DNA from: Streptococcus australis
Lineage (GTDB): Bacteria; Bacillota; Bacilli; Lactobacillales; Streptococcaceae
DNA length: 63,959 bases
Reading direction: 5' to 3'
Assembly (NCBI RefSeq): GCF_019930045.1
Contig: NZ_JAHZQQ010000005.1
Span: forward strand, 1-63,959
Numbering within the stretch: the first letter of the stretch is position 1; each line of letters starts with the position of its first letter. The notes under the pieces are model-generated. The model was not told where the DNA came from and searched no databases. It was given only the letters and a program-made list of their open reading frames with translations. Below, piece by piece: positions 44,955 through 54,737 of this stretch. The translations under genes and the position numbers were made by a program.

Positions 44955-45398
44955 CTAGTGACTAGAATGTTGGAGAATAGTCTGCTGGACCGTTTGTGCT
45001 ACTTCTTGGTCCTTGCAAACAATTAAGAGGGTATTGGCTCCTGCGACGGTGCCAAGGATTTGATCATCTAAAATCTCATCGACTGCGTTGGCTAAAATGG
45101 CCGCCTCTCCAAGCTCCGTCCGAACAACCAGTGTGAACTCTGCTCTCGAGACTACTTGTGCATATTGAGCAATCAGTCTAAAAATATCTGTTCGATCAGG
45201 TTCATCGGCTAATTTATAATAGAGCCCACCCTTTTCTTTCACCTTGATCAGACCAATTTCTCGCAGATCTCTGGATAAGGTTGTCTGGGTTACTCCCGCC
45301 CCTCTCTGATCTAGGCGGTCTTGAATTTCTTTTTGCGTCGATAACTTCTCATTTTGAATAATCTCTCGAATCAAAAGCTGACGTTCATCTTTTTTCAT
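44955..45398 (-). CDS. argR: Arginine repressor ArgR
   Basis: A 147-residue ArgR/AhrC. The N-terminal winged helix has TQKEIQDRLDQRGAGVTQTTLSR as recognition region (20-42). The C-terminal hexamerisation/arginine-binding domain contains VVRTELGEAAILANAVDE and ILGTVAGANTLLIVC. It represses arginine biosynthesis and activates catabolism with arginine as corepressor. It is divergent from argS, with an ARG-box-like site between them. Confidence 0.95.
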   Translation of the reverse strand: MKKDERQLLIREIIQNEKLSTQKEIQDRLDQRGAGVTQTTLSRDLREIGLIKVKEKGGLYYKLADEPDRTDIFRLIAQYAQVVSRAEFTLVVRTELGEAAILANAVDEILDDQILGTVAGANTLLIVCKDQEVAQTVQQTILQHSSH

Positions 45399-45411
45399 TT
45401 TTGCTCCACTT

Positions 45412-45427
45412 TTGAATAATTATACTT
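45412..45427. promoter_or_regulatory. ARG-box-like operator between argR and argS
   Basis: TTGAATAATTATACTT closely fits the palindromic ARG box pattern (TGAAT-N4-AT[TA]CA). It overlaps the argR promoter area and lies about 20 bases upstream of the argS -35, so ArgR may control itself and perhaps argS. Confidence 0.55.
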
Positions 45428-45444
45428 TGATTATACCAAAAAGT

Positions 45445-45474
45445 TTGAAGAAAGGCCGAATTTTGTGATAGAAT
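45445..45474 (+). promoter_or_regulatory. Promoter of argS
   Basis: TTGAAG (45445-45450), 18-bp spacer ending TGA, TAGAAT (45469-45474), then AAAGGAG ahead of the ATG. No T-box leader is present; the leader is only about 20 nt. Confidence 0.65.
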
Positions 45475-45500
45475 AGTAACAAAAGACCAAAGGAGCTACT

Positions 45501-47189
45501 ATGAATCATAAAGAACTTATTGCAAGTGAATTGGCAAAAGTCATTGAAGGCTTAGACCAAGAAACTATCTTAACTTTACTAGAGCAACCAAAATCTTCAG
45601 ACCTTGGGGATATCGCCTTTCCTGCCTTTTCTTTGGCTAAAATCGAACGCAAAGCTCCTCAAGCAATCGCTGCTGATATTGCGGAAAAAATCGATGCTTC
45701 TCACTTTGAAAAAGTCGTTGCTACTGGTCCTTATGTAAACTTCTTCTTAGATAAATCACAAATCTCTGACCAAGTCATCAAATCCGTCATCGAAGCAGGT
45801 GCAGACTACGGCCAACAAGACGAAGGACATGGTCAAAACATTACCATCGACCTTTCAAGCCCAAACATCGCAAAACCATTCTCAGTTGGTCACTTGCGTT
45901 CAACTGTTATCGGGGATGCTCTTTCAAACATCTTCCGCAAAATGGGCTACAACACGATTAAAATCAACCACTTAGGAGACTGGGGCAAACAGTTCGGTCT
46001 CTTGATGGTCGCTTATAAAAAATGGGGTAGCAAGGAAGCTGTTGAAGCTAATCCAATCGATGAATTGTTGAAACTCTATGTCCGCATCAATGCCGAAATC
46101 GAAAACGATCCTGCTTTGGATGAGGAAGGACGTCTCTGGTTCAAGAAATTGGAAGATGGAGATCCAGAAGCAACTGAATTGTGGCAATGGTTCCGTGACG
46201 AGAGCTTGGTAGAATTCAACCGTATCTACAAACTACTCGGTGTTGAGTTTGATAGCTTAAACGGAGAAGCTTTCTACAATGACAAGATGGATGAAGCTGT
46301 CCAAATCCTTGAAGAAAAAGGCTTGTTGAAAGAGTCTAAAGGGGCTAGCATCGTTGAGTTGGATGATGTCAACCTTCCACCAGCTATGATTAAGAAATCA
46401 GACGGTGCCACTCTTTATATCACTCGTGATATCGCAACCGCTATCTACCGTGCACGGACCTACAACTTTGTGAAAAACATCTACGCCGTAGGTCAAGAAC
46501 AATCCAACCACTTCCGTCAGTTGAAAGCTGTTTTGAAGAAAATGGGATTTGAGTGGAGCGACGATATGATCCACGTTGACTTTGGTTTGGTCACAAAGAA
46601 CCGCCAAAAATTGTCAACTCGTAAAGGAAATATCATCCTACTCGAACCAACTCTTCAAGAAGCTATCTCTCGCGCCAAAGCTCAGATCGAAGAGAAGAAT
46701 CCTGAACTTGAAAACAAGGAAGAAGTGGCACGTGCAGTCGGTGTTGGTGCGGTTAAATTCTACGATTTGAAGACAGACCGTCGCAATGGGTATGACTTTG
46801 ACCTCGAAGCCATGGTATCCTTTGAGGGGGAAACTGGACCTTACGTTCAATACGCATACGCTCGTATCCAATCCATCCTTCGCAAAGCCAACTTCACTCC
46901 ATCAACAGATGCAACTTACAGCTTGAACGATCCAGAAAGCTGGGAAATCATCAAACTTCTCCAAGACTTCTCTCGTGTCGTGAAACGTGCCGCTGAAAAC
47001 TATGATCCATCCTTGATAGCAAAATATGCCATCAACCTGGCTCAAGCCTTCAACAAGTACTATGCTCACACTCGTATCTTGGATGAAAGTCCAGAACGCG
47101 ATAGCCGTCTTGCTCTTAGCTACTCAACAGCAGTTGTTTTGAAAGAAGCACTTCGTCTATTGGGTGTAGATGCGCCTGAGAAAATGTAA
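45501..47189 (+). CDS. argS: Arginyl-tRNA synthetase
   Basis: A 562-residue class I synthetase. The HIGH-type motif is [16 protein letters not shown] near 122, the KMSKS-type loop [13 protein letters not shown] near 375, the N-terminal Add-1 domain and the C-terminal anticodon-binding all-helical domain (DALRVL-like end) are present. It charges tRNA-Arg. Confidence 0.98.
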   Translation: MNHKELIASELAKVIEGLDQETILTLLEQPKSSDLGDIAFPAFSLAKIERKAPQAIAADIAEKIDASHFEKVVATGPYVNFFLDKSQISDQVIKSVIEAGADYGQQDEGHGQNITIDLSSPNIAKPFSVGHLRSTVIGDALSNIFRKMGYNTIKINHLGDWGKQFGLLMVAYKKWGSKEAVEANPIDELLKLYVRINAEIENDPALDEEGRLWFKKLEDGDPEATELWQWFRDESLVEFNRIYKLLGVEFDSLNGEAFYNDKMDEAVQILEEKGLLKESKGASIVELDDVNLPPAMIKKSDGATLYITRDIATAIYRARTYNFVKNIYAVGQEQSNHFRQLKAVLKKMGFEWSDDMIHVDFGLVTKNRQKLSTRKGNIILLEPTLQEAISRAKAQIEEKNPELENKEEVARAVGVGAVKFYDLKTDRRNGYDFDLEAMVSFEGETGPYVQYAYARIQSILRKANFTPSTDATYSLNDPESWEIIKLLQDFSRVVKRAAENYDPSLIAKYAINLAQAFNKYYAHTRILDESPERDSRLALSYSTAVVLKEALRLLGVDAPEKM

Positions 47190-47227
47190 TTTCTTCCTTA
47201 CTTTTTGATAGGAAACCATCTCTTATA

Positions 47228-47283
47228 GGGGTGAGAGGAATCGCTAAATAAACCTTATTTAGTTCCATCTCACTCCTTTTTTC
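47228..47283 (+). terminator. Terminator of argS
   Basis: A long hairpin, GGGGTGAGA...CTAAATAA / TTATTTAG...TCTCACTCC, with small internal mismatches, followed by six T. Confidence 0.88.
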
Positions 47284-47360
47284 ATGCTAAATACACCTAT
47301 ATTTTTAGGGATTATCGTTTCCCTCCCCTTTATCCATTATCTTATCCTCTGGAGAACCCT

Positions 47361-47606
47361 ATGAATCAAACTGTTTACATCCTTATTTTGGTTAGTCTAC
47401 TCATCCTCTTTTTAATCAATAAATACGAGAGAGAAAAACTGCAAAAGATTTTACAAGAGCAACTCTTAAAAGATGAAGCCTTCAAGGCAAGCATCAAGGA
47501 ACAAATCCAAACGACGGAAAACATCAACGATGTCATTCACGCCATCAATAGGGACTATCGCCTCGGCCTCTTGCTCTCGAAAGAAATCACAGATCAATTA
47601 AAATAA
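47361..47606 (+). CDS. Small single-span membrane protein of unknown function
   Basis: An 81-residue protein: one N-terminal membrane helix (VYILILVSLLILFLI, about 5-20), then a charged helical region with coiled-coil character (about 22-75, many Lys/Glu/Gln). The ATG has GGAGAA upstream. No family recognised. It is followed by copy B of the fold-back element, which supplies its terminator. Confidence 0.75.
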   Translation: MNQTVYILILVSLLILFLINKYEREKLQKILQEQLLKDEAFKASIKEQIQTTENINDVIHAINRDYRLGLLLSKEITDQLK

Positions 47607-47665
47607 GCAGCAAAAAGAGGAGTCATACAAAGTATGCCCCCTCTCTCTTCAACCGTAACAAATAA

Positions 47666-47848
47666 GAGAGTGGGACAGAAATCGGTAATTCGTTAGAATT
47701 CGATTTCGTCGTCCCACCTCCGCACAGTTGAGTAGAGCTGTAAAAGCTGATGAAATCAGCGTGGTAGAGCCCACTCAACCACTGCGTCTTGCTCGATAAT
47801 CCAAAGACAATTGAGAGGCTAGGACTTTTGTCCCAGCCTCTTTTGTTT
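47666..47848 (+). repeat. Fold-back intergenic element, copy B, ending in a terminator
   Basis: A 175-bp element (47666-47840) identical to copy A at 28493-28666 in inverse orientation, except for five substitutions, all transitions. It starts about 60 bases past the small membrane protein gene and ends in the GAGGCTAGGAC-TTTT-GTCCCAGCCTC stem followed by TTTTGTTTT. As at copy A, the element has the same orientation relative to the gene it follows. Confidence 0.88.
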
Positions 47849-48303
47849 TAAAGACGATACAAATCTTCTACAATGCCAGCTACTTTTTTGATATCCCCTA
47901 GCATCCCTCGCATCTCAAAGTCTGCTAGCACAGGAAAACCAAAGCGTTGGCTGTACTGCTTGGCCGTTAGGCAATATTGATTGTTGAAGTTGCGATTTCC
48001 TGATCCTACAACTCCCAAACATTTAGAGGCATTGTCTCCGTAGGCAATAAAGTCTGCTACATCGGTCGTTAAAATCTCCACATCCCCATTATCAACACCA
48101 TTTCCTCCTTCTAGGTAGGTCGGCAAAAAGGCGATAAAAGGTGTATCGACTTCAAAGAAAGGCTTTCCTTCTTTGACTAGGTCTTTGACATGGATTTTTT
48201 CAATGATCAAGTCAGGATACTGCTCCCATAGATAATCACTGAGGCGACGAACAAAACTTTCAGTATTGCCACTTAAACTGATATAGACAAAACATACTTT
48301 CAT
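47848..48303 (-). CDS. nrdI: Ribonucleotide reductase flavodoxin NrdI
   Basis: A 151-residue flavodoxin-like protein. FMN-binding loops are VYISLSGNTESFV and the NrdI hallmark GSGNRNFNNQYC. It supplies oxidant to assemble the manganese cofactor of class Ib ribonucleotide reductase. The start is set at MKVCFVY, six bases after GGAG; the longer reading needs a TTG. It is solitary, without nrdEFH nearby. Confidence 0.93.
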   Translation of the reverse strand: MKVCFVYISLSGNTESFVRRLSDYLWEQYPDLIIEKIHVKDLVKEGKPFFEVDTPFIAFLPTYLEGGNGVDNGDVEILTTDVADFIAYGDNASKCLGVVGSGNRNFNNQYCLTAKQYSQRFGFPVLADFEMRGMLGDIKKVAGIVEDLYRL

Positions 48304-48370
48304 TTTCTTCTCCAATCAGACCAGCTCCTCTTCTTTGTCCAAGACTTGAGGAGTTTTTTAATGCTATGAT

Positions 48371-48883
48371 CTAAGCTTGAAGGTCGCTAGCTGGTCTATT
48401 TTTCAATTTGTAGAGGAGGATTCCCAAGTAAACAAGGGCTACAACCACACTCAAGACAAGTGCATATAAGCTAGAAGCCTGTAACAAAGTCCGCAATTTG
48501 TCTGACGTAATCACAGACATGGAAGAACGATAAGACAAGAAATTATGCAAGCTCATGAGGACAAAGGCTCCAATCTGACCCATATAGGCATAAGTTGCCT
48601 TGACGATATCCTTTTTAGACAGGAAGAAATAAGCGATTGCAATCAAGCCACCAATCAAAAGTGATAGCAACAACCAAGCAATCGGTCCACGTAAGGCTAC
48701 GATTAATTTTTCAAGGAAGGCCTTGTATTCTTCCCGTTCAAGTGCAGTGGTCAAGTTCAAAGAAGCTGCCATTTCATCTGTGAGCTCCACTTTGGCCAGT
48801 CCAAAGAAGGACTGAGCAGTTAAAAAAGTCCCCATCGTTGAGAGAGCTAGCAATACATACATATAAATCGGATTTTTCTTCAT
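48371..48883 (-). CDS. Four-helix membrane protein of unknown function
   Basis: A 170-residue protein with four membrane helices (about 7-27, 66-90, 98-118 and 140-162) and an extracellular loop rich in Glu/Ala between the first two. No signature recognised. It lies between nrdI and glgP on the same strand with its own ribosome binding site. Confidence 0.8.
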   Translation of the reverse strand: MKKNPIYMYVLLALSTMGTFLTAQSFFGLAKVELTDEMAASLNLTTALEREEYKAFLEKLIVALRGPIAWLLLSLLIGGLIAIAYFFLSKKDIVKATYAYMGQIGAFVLMSLHNFLSYRSSMSVITSDKLRTLLQASSLYALVLSVVVALVYLGILLYKLKNRPASDLQA

Positions 48884-48973
48884 TGTATTTCCCCATTTCT
48901 AATATCTATAGTATTTATTATAACGTGAACCCAAGGGAAGCGCAAGTTTAGATTTCCCCAGCGATCCTGTACT

Positions 48974-49017
48974 AAAAAAGCTCCCTCTAAATCAGGATAT
49001 GATCCAAAAGGAGCTCT
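48974..49017 (-). terminator. Terminator of the malQ-glgP operon
   Basis: GAGCTCC / GGAGCTT stem across a 25-nt loop, followed by TTTTTT on the minus strand, about 40 bases past the glgP stop. Confidence 0.75.
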
Positions 49018-49056
49018 TCTTTGTAAGTATATTGCTTCTAGAATGTTAAAAACAAA

Positions 49057-51315
49057 TTAGTTCAAGTGCCAGATATCTTCGTTGTACTGAGCGATGGTAC
49101 GGTCAGATGAGAAGAATCCTGCTTTGGCAATGTTGACGATGACTTTATCCAACCATGCATCACGGTCTTCGTAGTCAGCCAACATTTGCTCTTTAACCTT
49201 GATGTAGTCTTCCAAGTCAAGAAGGGTCATGAACCAGTCTTTGTTGATCAACTCATTGTGAAGGCGTTCCAAACGTTCTTGGTTACCAACTGCAAGAACA
49301 GCGTCGCTGACGATGAAGTCAACCAATGGTTTGATTGCTTCACGATCGTAGAATTCGCTTGATTTGTATGCAGATTTCGCGTAAAGGTCGATAACTGTTT
49401 CTGAATCTTCACCGAAGATATAGATGTTTTCGTCGCCAACCAACTCAGCGATTTCAACGTTAGCTCCGTCCATAGTACCAAGAGTCAAAGCTCCGTTCAA
49501 CATGAATTTCATGTTACCAGTACCTGAAGCTTCTTTAGAAGCCAATGAGATTTGTTCTGAGATATCACATGCTGGGATCAAGAAGCTTGCTGCAGTCACG
49601 TTGTAGTTTTCAACCATCACTACTTGCAAGTGTGGAGCTACTGCTGGGTCGTTTGCAATGACTTCTGACAAGCAAAGGATCAAGTGGATGATATCTTGAG
49701 CGATGGTGTAGGCAGGAGCTGCTTTACCACCAAAGAAGACTGTGATTGGACGAGCAGGGATATTACCAGCCTTGATGTCCAAGTATTTGTGGATGACATA
49801 CAAAGCGTTCATTTGTTGACGTTTGTACTCGTGAAGACGTTTGATTTGGATATCAAAGATAGAATTTGGATTGATTTCCACACCTTGGTGATCTTTCAAG
49901 TGACGAGCCAATTTACGTTTGTTGTGGGCTTTGATGTTTTCCAATTTTTCTTTGACAGCAGCTTTATCTTCGTATGAGAGAAGATCTTCCAACTTAGAAG
50001 CATCATGGTGCCAATCGCGTCCAAGGATCTCATCCAAGTAGTGAGACAAGCTTGGGTTGGCATGCATGAGCCAACGACGGAAGGTGATACCGTTTGTTTT
50101 GTTGTTGAATTTTTCTGGGTAAAGGTCATAGAAGGCCTTCAATTCAGAGTTTTTCAAGATCTCAGTATGGAGAGCAGCAACCCCGTTTACACTGTATCCA
50201 TAGTGAATATCCATGTGGGCCATGTGGACGCGGTCGTTTTCATCAATGATTTGAACAGCTGGATCTTTGTGTTCAGCACGAACACGACGGTCCAATTCTT
50301 CAATGATTGGTACCAAGTGAGGAACCACTTCTTGTAAGAATTCAAGTGGCCATTTTTCAAGGGCTTCTGCAAGGATGGTATGGTTAGTGTAAGCAGTCAT
50401 GCTACGAACGATAGAGATTGCTTCATCAAGTTCGATACCACGTTCAGTCAAAAGACGGATCAACTCAGGAATCACCATTGATGGGTGAGTATCGTTGATT
50501 TGTACAACTGCGTAGTCAGCAAGGTCATGCAAGTTGCTTCCTTTTTCGATCGCTTCATCGATGATCAATTGTGCACCGTTTGAAACCATGAAGTATTGTT
50601 GGAAGATACGGAGCAATTCACCTTGTTTGTCACTATCGTCTGGGTAAAGGAAAAGAGTCAAGTTGCGATCGATATCTGTCTTATCAAAGTTAATACCTTC
50701 TTCGATGATGGAAGAATCAACTGATTCCAAGTCAAACAAGCGCAAACGGTTCTTAGTATCGATCTTGTAGCCAGGTACATCGATATCATAAAGTGTTGAA
50801 GTCAATGTGAAGTGTGCGAATGGCACTTGGTAGCTACGGCTTGAACGAACGAGCCAGCTTTGATCAGTCAACCATGCATTTGGAATGGTTTCTTGTTGGT
50901 TGTTTTTAAGGACTTGTTGGAACAAACCAAAGTGGTAGTTCAAACCAACCCCGTCACCGTTCAAACCAAGTGTAGCGATTGAGTCGATAAAGCAGGCTGC
51001 CAAACGTCCCAAACCACCGTTACCAAGCGATGGTTCCAATTCTACTTCTTCGACTTCGATCAAGTCTTTGCCAGCGTCAGCCAATTCTTTTTTGACATCA
51101 TCGTAAAGACCCAAGTTGATCAAGTTGTTAGACAAGAGTTTACCAATCAAGAACTCAGCTGAGATATAGTAAACTTTTTTCTTACCAGTGTTTAATTTCT
51201 TTTGGGCACTTGCTTGCTTGGTGTAATTAAGCAAAGCAATGTACAATTCTTCGTTTGAACATTCTGCAATTGTTTTTTGATGATGGTCAATCACATATTT
51301 TTGTAATGATTCCAT
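49057..51315 (-). CDS. malP: Maltodextrin/glycogen phosphorylase
   Basis: A 752-residue family 35 phosphorylase releasing glucose-1-phosphate from maltodextrins. The pyridoxal-phosphate lysine lies in [19 protein letters not shown] near 595. The N-terminal [14 protein letters not shown] substrate/phosphate loop and [11 protein letters not shown] are present. It lacks the long N-terminal allosteric extension, as expected for bacterial MalP. It follows malQ by 72 bases in one operon. Confidence 0.96.
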   Translation of the reverse strand: MESLQKYVIDHHQKTIAECSNEELYIALLNYTKQASAQKKLNTGKKKVYYISAEFLIGKLLSNNLINLGLYDDVKKELADAGKDLIEVEEVELEPSLGNGGLGRLAACFIDSIATLGLNGDGVGLNYHFGLFQQVLKNNQQETIPNAWLTDQSWLVRSSRSYQVPFAHFTLTSTLYDIDVPGYKIDTKNRLRLFDLESVDSSIIEEGINFDKTDIDRNLTLFLYPDDSDKQGELLRIFQQYFMVSNGAQLIIDEAIEKGSNLHDLADYAVVQINDTHPSMVIPELIRLLTERGIELDEAISIVRSMTAYTNHTILAEALEKWPLEFLQEVVPHLVPIIEELDRRVRAEHKDPAVQIIDENDRVHMAHMDIHYGYSVNGVAALHTEILKNSELKAFYDLYPEKFNNKTNGITFRRWLMHANPSLSHYLDEILGRDWHHDASKLEDLLSYEDKAAVKEKLENIKAHNKRKLARHLKDHQGVEINPNSIFDIQIKRLHEYKRQQMNALYVIHKYLDIKAGNIPARPITVFFGGKAAPAYTIAQDIIHLILCLSEVIANDPAVAPHLQVVMVENYNVTAASFLIPACDISEQISLASKEASGTGNMKFMLNGALTLGTMDGANVEIAELVGDENIYIFGEDSETVIDLYAKSAYKSSEFYDREAIKPLVDFIVSDAVLAVGNQERLERLHNELINKDWFMTLLDLEDYIKVKEQMLADYEDRDAWLDKVIVNIAKAGFFSSDRTIAQYNEDIWHLN

Positions 51316-51387
51316 GTTGAGTATCTCCTTTGTTCCAACAATTTAATAGGGGGAAGTTTGCTGAAATCAGCAAACTTTCTAAAACGA

Positions 51388-52920
51388 TTATTTTTCTGCT
51401 TTTTTCGCTTCTTCTTTCACCAAGTCAGTATTTTCACGACGATAGATGGTTGTGAAATCAAGCAATTCTTGCTCAACAGCCGGCGTCAATTGATCCGCTG
51501 TCATCCGCCATGCCCAGTTCCCACCAAGAGTAGATGGGAAGTTCATCCGTGCTGAACCATCCAACTCGAGCAAGTCTTGCATGGTAGCGATGGCCATAAA
51601 GCTGACAGAAGCAAAGACGGTACGAAGCATCGCATGTGGAACAGATTCGTATTCTTTCCGGTTGGTATAACGAGCAAGATATTCACGAGTTGGATCGTCA
51701 ATTTCATTGCGGTACCATCCAAGAACCGTGTTGTTATCATGCGTTCCTGTGTACATAACAGAGTTGTTTGGCGCTAAGTGAGGGCTGTCAATACTTTCAT
51801 CGTCAGGATTGAAGGCAAATTGAAGAATCTTCATGCCAGGGAAGCCTGTGCGCTCACGAAGCTCGATAACTTCGTCCGTCATGAAGCCAAGGTCTTCTGC
51901 GATGATGTTCAAGTCACCGAGTTCTTCTTTCACAGCTGCAAAAAGTTTGTAGCCAGGACCTTTGACCCATTTACCTGGTGCTGCTGTATCAGAACCAGCT
52001 GGGATTTCCCAATAAGATTCAAAACCACGGAAGTGGTCGATCCGAACGATGTCATAGATCTTGAAGCTTTCACGCAAGCGTTCAACCCACCATTTATAAC
52101 CATCTTTGTCCATTGCATCCCAGTCATAGATTGGATTCCCCCAAAGCTGACCAGTTGCTGAGAATTCATCTGGTGGGCATCCTGCAATGCAGGTTGCTTT
52201 CCCATTTTCATCCGTTTTAAAGAGGTGAGGGTTGGCCCACATGTCACTTGAATCTTCCGCTACGTAGATTGGCATGTCTCCTACGATTTCAATGTGGTTG
52301 TCATTAGCGTATGCTTTCAATTTCAACCATTGTTTAAAGAAGAAATACTGTGTTACTCGATGGTAAGTCAATTTGTCTTCCAATTGAGCGCGGTAAGAGG
52401 CAAGGGCTTCCGGTTGACGTGCACGAATCGCCGCATCTGGCCATTCTGTCCATGCTTTTAATTCAAAGTGCTCTTTAATAGCCATGTATTCTGCGAACAA
52501 TTCCAACCAAGCTGCATTTTGCTCAGCAAAACGGCCGAAGTCATCCCAATCACCGTTTTCAATAAAAGCTTTAACTGCTTTTTCTAGAAGAGGACGACGT
52601 TGTTCGAAGATCTTCGCATAGTCTACTTCTGTTGGATCTTGACCAAAATCAACACCTTCAACATCAGATACATCCAAGAGCCCTTGCTCGATCAAGAGAT
52701 CGAAGTCAATAAAGTGGGTATTCCCTGCAAAAGCCGAGAAGGATTGATATGGAGAATCTCCATAACTGGTTGTTCCGAGAGGCAAAATTTGCCAATACCG
52801 TTGCTTAGTCCGAACCAGGAAATCCACAAAATCGTAAGCTACTTGACCAAACGAACCGATTCCATACTTCCCAGGCAAGGATGAAATGTGCATCAAGACA
52901 CCACTTTGGCGTTTTTTCAT
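51388..52920 (-). CDS. malQ: 4-alpha-glucanotransferase (amylomaltase)
   Basis: A 510-residue GH77 enzyme that disproportionates maltodextrins so that MalP can shorten them. GH77 motifs are IVGDMPIYVAEDSSDMW, IVRIDHFRGFESYWEIPAG (nucleophile Asp), IIAEDLGFMTDEV (acid/base Glu) and YTGTHDNNTVLGW. The ATG at 52920 lies eight bases from AGGTGG; an upstream GTG inside that ribosome binding site is rejected. First gene of the malQ-malP operon. Confidence 0.96.
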   Translation of the reverse strand: MKKRQSGVLMHISSLPGKYGIGSFGQVAYDFVDFLVRTKQRYWQILPLGTTSYGDSPYQSFSAFAGNTHFIDFDLLIEQGLLDVSDVEGVDFGQDPTEVDYAKIFEQRRPLLEKAVKAFIENGDWDDFGRFAEQNAAWLELFAEYMAIKEHFELKAWTEWPDAAIRARQPEALASYRAQLEDKLTYHRVTQYFFFKQWLKLKAYANDNHIEIVGDMPIYVAEDSSDMWANPHLFKTDENGKATCIAGCPPDEFSATGQLWGNPIYDWDAMDKDGYKWWVERLRESFKIYDIVRIDHFRGFESYWEIPAGSDTAAPGKWVKGPGYKLFAAVKEELGDLNIIAEDLGFMTDEVIELRERTGFPGMKILQFAFNPDDESIDSPHLAPNNSVMYTGTHDNNTVLGWYRNEIDDPTREYLARYTNRKEYESVPHAMLRTVFASVSFMAIATMQDLLELDGSARMNFPSTLGGNWAWRMTADQLTPAVEQELLDFTTIYRRENTDLVKEEAKKAEK

Positions 52921-53103
52921 TGAGGGTACCACCTTTAGTTTAATATTTTTTGTTTCAAAGAAAAATAGACCAACTTTCTACTCTGTTCTGTTCCAGTTCT
53001 CATTCCGACTCTTAGAAGGCATAAGAAGCGACCAATTGTCAGACATAGAAATAAATTTAGCCTATTTATAAATGACCTTAGATCATCGTTATGCAACGTT
53101 CAA

Positions 53104-53119
53104 GGAAAACGTTTGCGTT
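53104..53119. promoter_or_regulatory. MalR/CcpA-type operator at the malQ promoter
   Basis: GGAAAACGTTTGCGTT contains the AACGTT core typical of LacI-family sites, and lies just downstream of the malQ -10. This is a position where a bound repressor blocks transcription. Confidence 0.7.
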
Positions 53120-53127
53120 ACGTGTCC

Positions 53128-53156
53128 ATTATAAAGTATTCTTGTGGTTTATGCAA
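53128..53156 (-). promoter_or_regulatory. Promoter of malQ-malP
   Basis: Minus-strand TTGCAT (53156-53151), 17-bp spacer, TATAAT (53133-53128). The malQ leader is about 200 nt and otherwise featureless. Confidence 0.8.
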
Positions 53157-53293
53157 GAGGTTTCCTAAACTTTTATGATTTTTTCTGCAGGTTTCACCCC
53201 ACGCCTAGTTTATCCCTTTCTCAGTTTCTTGTCAACTATTTGTGTGTATTTAATAGAAGATAAAAATTTTTAAAAAATTTTTGCACAAAGAGC

Positions 53294-53322
53294 TTGCAAA
53301 CGTTTTCTCTCTGTGATATACT
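53294..53322 (+). promoter_or_regulatory. Promoter of malX with an operator over the -35
   Basis: TTGCAA (53294-53299), 17-bp spacer ending TGA, TATACT (53317-53322). The operator GCAAACGTTTTC (53295-53306) overlaps the -35 hexamer, so repressor and polymerase should exclude one another. Confidence 0.8.
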
Positions 53323-53333
53323 ATTCGTGTTAA

Positions 53334-53360
53334 GGAAAACGTTTGTCTAAAACGTTTTCA
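53334..53360. promoter_or_regulatory. Two adjacent operators downstream of the malX start site
   Basis: GGAAAACGTTTGTC (53334-53347) and AAAACGTTTTCA (53349-53360), each with an AACGTT core, spaced 15 bases centre to centre. With the -35 site they make three operators on the malX side. Confidence 0.7.
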
Positions 53361-53399
53361 ACTAATAATCTTATTTTAATTCTTTAGGAGGAATAAATC

Positions 53400-54656
53400 A
53401 TGAAACGCACAATTCTTCGAAGCGCTGCTGTACTTGGTACAGTTGGATTCGCATCACTTCTTTTGGTAGCTTGTGGAGGCAAAAAAGACGACTCTGCTGC
53501 TTCTGAAAACGAGTTGACAGTATACGTTGACAATGGCTACAAAGCTTACATGGAAGAAGCTGCGAAAGCTTTTGAAAAAGAAAGTGGAACAAAAGTAACG
53601 ATCAAGACAGGTGACGCTCTTGGTGGATTGGACAAATTGTCTCTTGACAACCAATCTGGTAAAGCTCCAGACGTTATGATGGCACCATACGACCGTGTAG
53701 GTGGCCTTGGTAACGACGGTCAATTGGCTGAAGTGACATTGAACAAAGACAGCAAGACTGACAAAACAACTGAATCACTTGTAACAAACGGTGGTAAAGT
53801 ATACGGTGCACCAGCAGTTATCGAAACATTGGTTCTTTACTACAACAAAGACCTCATGCAAGAAGCTCCAAAAACATTTGGCGAACTTGAAGAATTGGCA
53901 AAAGACAGCAAGTATGACTTCGCTGGTGAAGATGGTAAAAACACTGCCTTCCTTGCTGACTGGACAAACTTCTACTATGCATATGGACTCCTTTCAGGTA
54001 ACGGTGGCTATGTCTTCGGTAAAGATGGTACAGATCCAAAAGACATTGGTTTGAACAACCAAGGTGCGATCGATGGTATCGAATACGCGAAAACTTGGTA
54101 TGCTAAATGGCCTAAAGGATTGCAAGACACTAAAGGTGCTGCAAACTTCATCCAAACTCAATTCCAAGAAGGTAAGACAGCTGCCATCATTGATGGTCCA
54201 TGGAAAGCATCTTCATTGAAAGAAGCAAAAGTAAACTACGGTGTAGCAACAATCCCTACTCTTCCAAACGGAAAAGCTTACTCTGCCTTCGGTGGTGGTA
54301 AAGCTTGGGTTATCCCTGCAGGTGCTAACCACCCTGAAGCAGCTCAAAAATTCGTAGACTTCTTGACTTCAACTGATCAACAAAAAGCTTTCTACGATAA
54401 GACGAACGAAGTGCCAGCTAACACAGAAGCTCGTGAGTACGCTGTTGGTAAAAACGATGAATTGACAACTGCCGTTGTTAAACAGTTTGAAAATGCACAA
54501 CCAATGCCAAACATCTCTGAAATGAGTACTGTTTGGGATCCAGCTGCAACTATGCTCTTCGACGCTGTAAGTGGTAAGAAATCTGCTAAAGATGCTGCTG
54601 ACGGTGCTGTTAAATTAATCAAAGAAACTATCGAACAAAAATTCGGTGGCAAGTAA
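53400..54656 (+). CDS. malX: Maltodextrin-binding lipoprotein MalX
   Basis: A 418-residue ABC-transporter substrate-binding lipoprotein: lipobox LLLVAC with Cys25, then a family 1 solute-binding fold. Characteristic stretches include GTKVTIKTGDALGGLDKLSL, GAPAVIETLVLYYNKDLM and AAIIDGPWKASSLKEA. It delivers maltodextrins to MalC/MalD; the ATPase is presumably the shared MsmK encoded elsewhere. A hairpin after the gene would keep its expression above that of the permease. Confidence 0.96.
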   Translation: MKRTILRSAAVLGTVGFASLLLVACGGKKDDSAASENELTVYVDNGYKAYMEEAAKAFEKESGTKVTIKTGDALGGLDKLSLDNQSGKAPDVMMAPYDRVGGLGNDGQLAEVTLNKDSKTDKTTESLVTNGGKVYGAPAVIETLVLYYNKDLMQEAPKTFGELEELAKDSKYDFAGEDGKNTAFLADWTNFYYAYGLLSGNGGYVFGKDGTDPKDIGLNNQGAIDGIEYAKTWYAKWPKGLQDTKGAANFIQTQFQEGKTAAIIDGPWKASSLKEAKVNYGVATIPTLPNGKAYSAFGGGKAWVIPAGANHPEAAQKFVDFLTSTDQQKAFYDKTNEVPANTEAREYAVGKNDELTTAVVKQFENAQPMPNISEMSTVWDPAATMLFDAVSGKKSAKDAADGAVKLIKETIEQKFGGK

Positions 54657-54670
54657 TACAGTTCCCAAGG

Positions 54671-54691
54671 GGCTGGGAGTGTTTCCCAGCC
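54671..54691 (+). terminator. Attenuating hairpin between malX and malC
   Basis: GGCTGGGA / TCCCAGCC, an 8-9 bp stem with a 4-nt loop but only TTT after it. Probably a partial terminator or 3'-end stabiliser lowering permease expression relative to the binding protein. Confidence 0.65.
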
Positions 54692-54737
54692 TTTCGCTGT
54701 GATGTGGCCTCTGGTCGCTCACTTATAAGGAGTCGAT

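Noticed and set aside
45399-45500. T-box leader for argS
   Set aside because: The gap is too short and has no specifier stem or antiterminator sequence.
53295-53360. SigX box near malX (TATTCGTG at 53322)
   Set aside because: One mismatch to the core and wrong orientation for malX; the region is explained by the promoter and operators.
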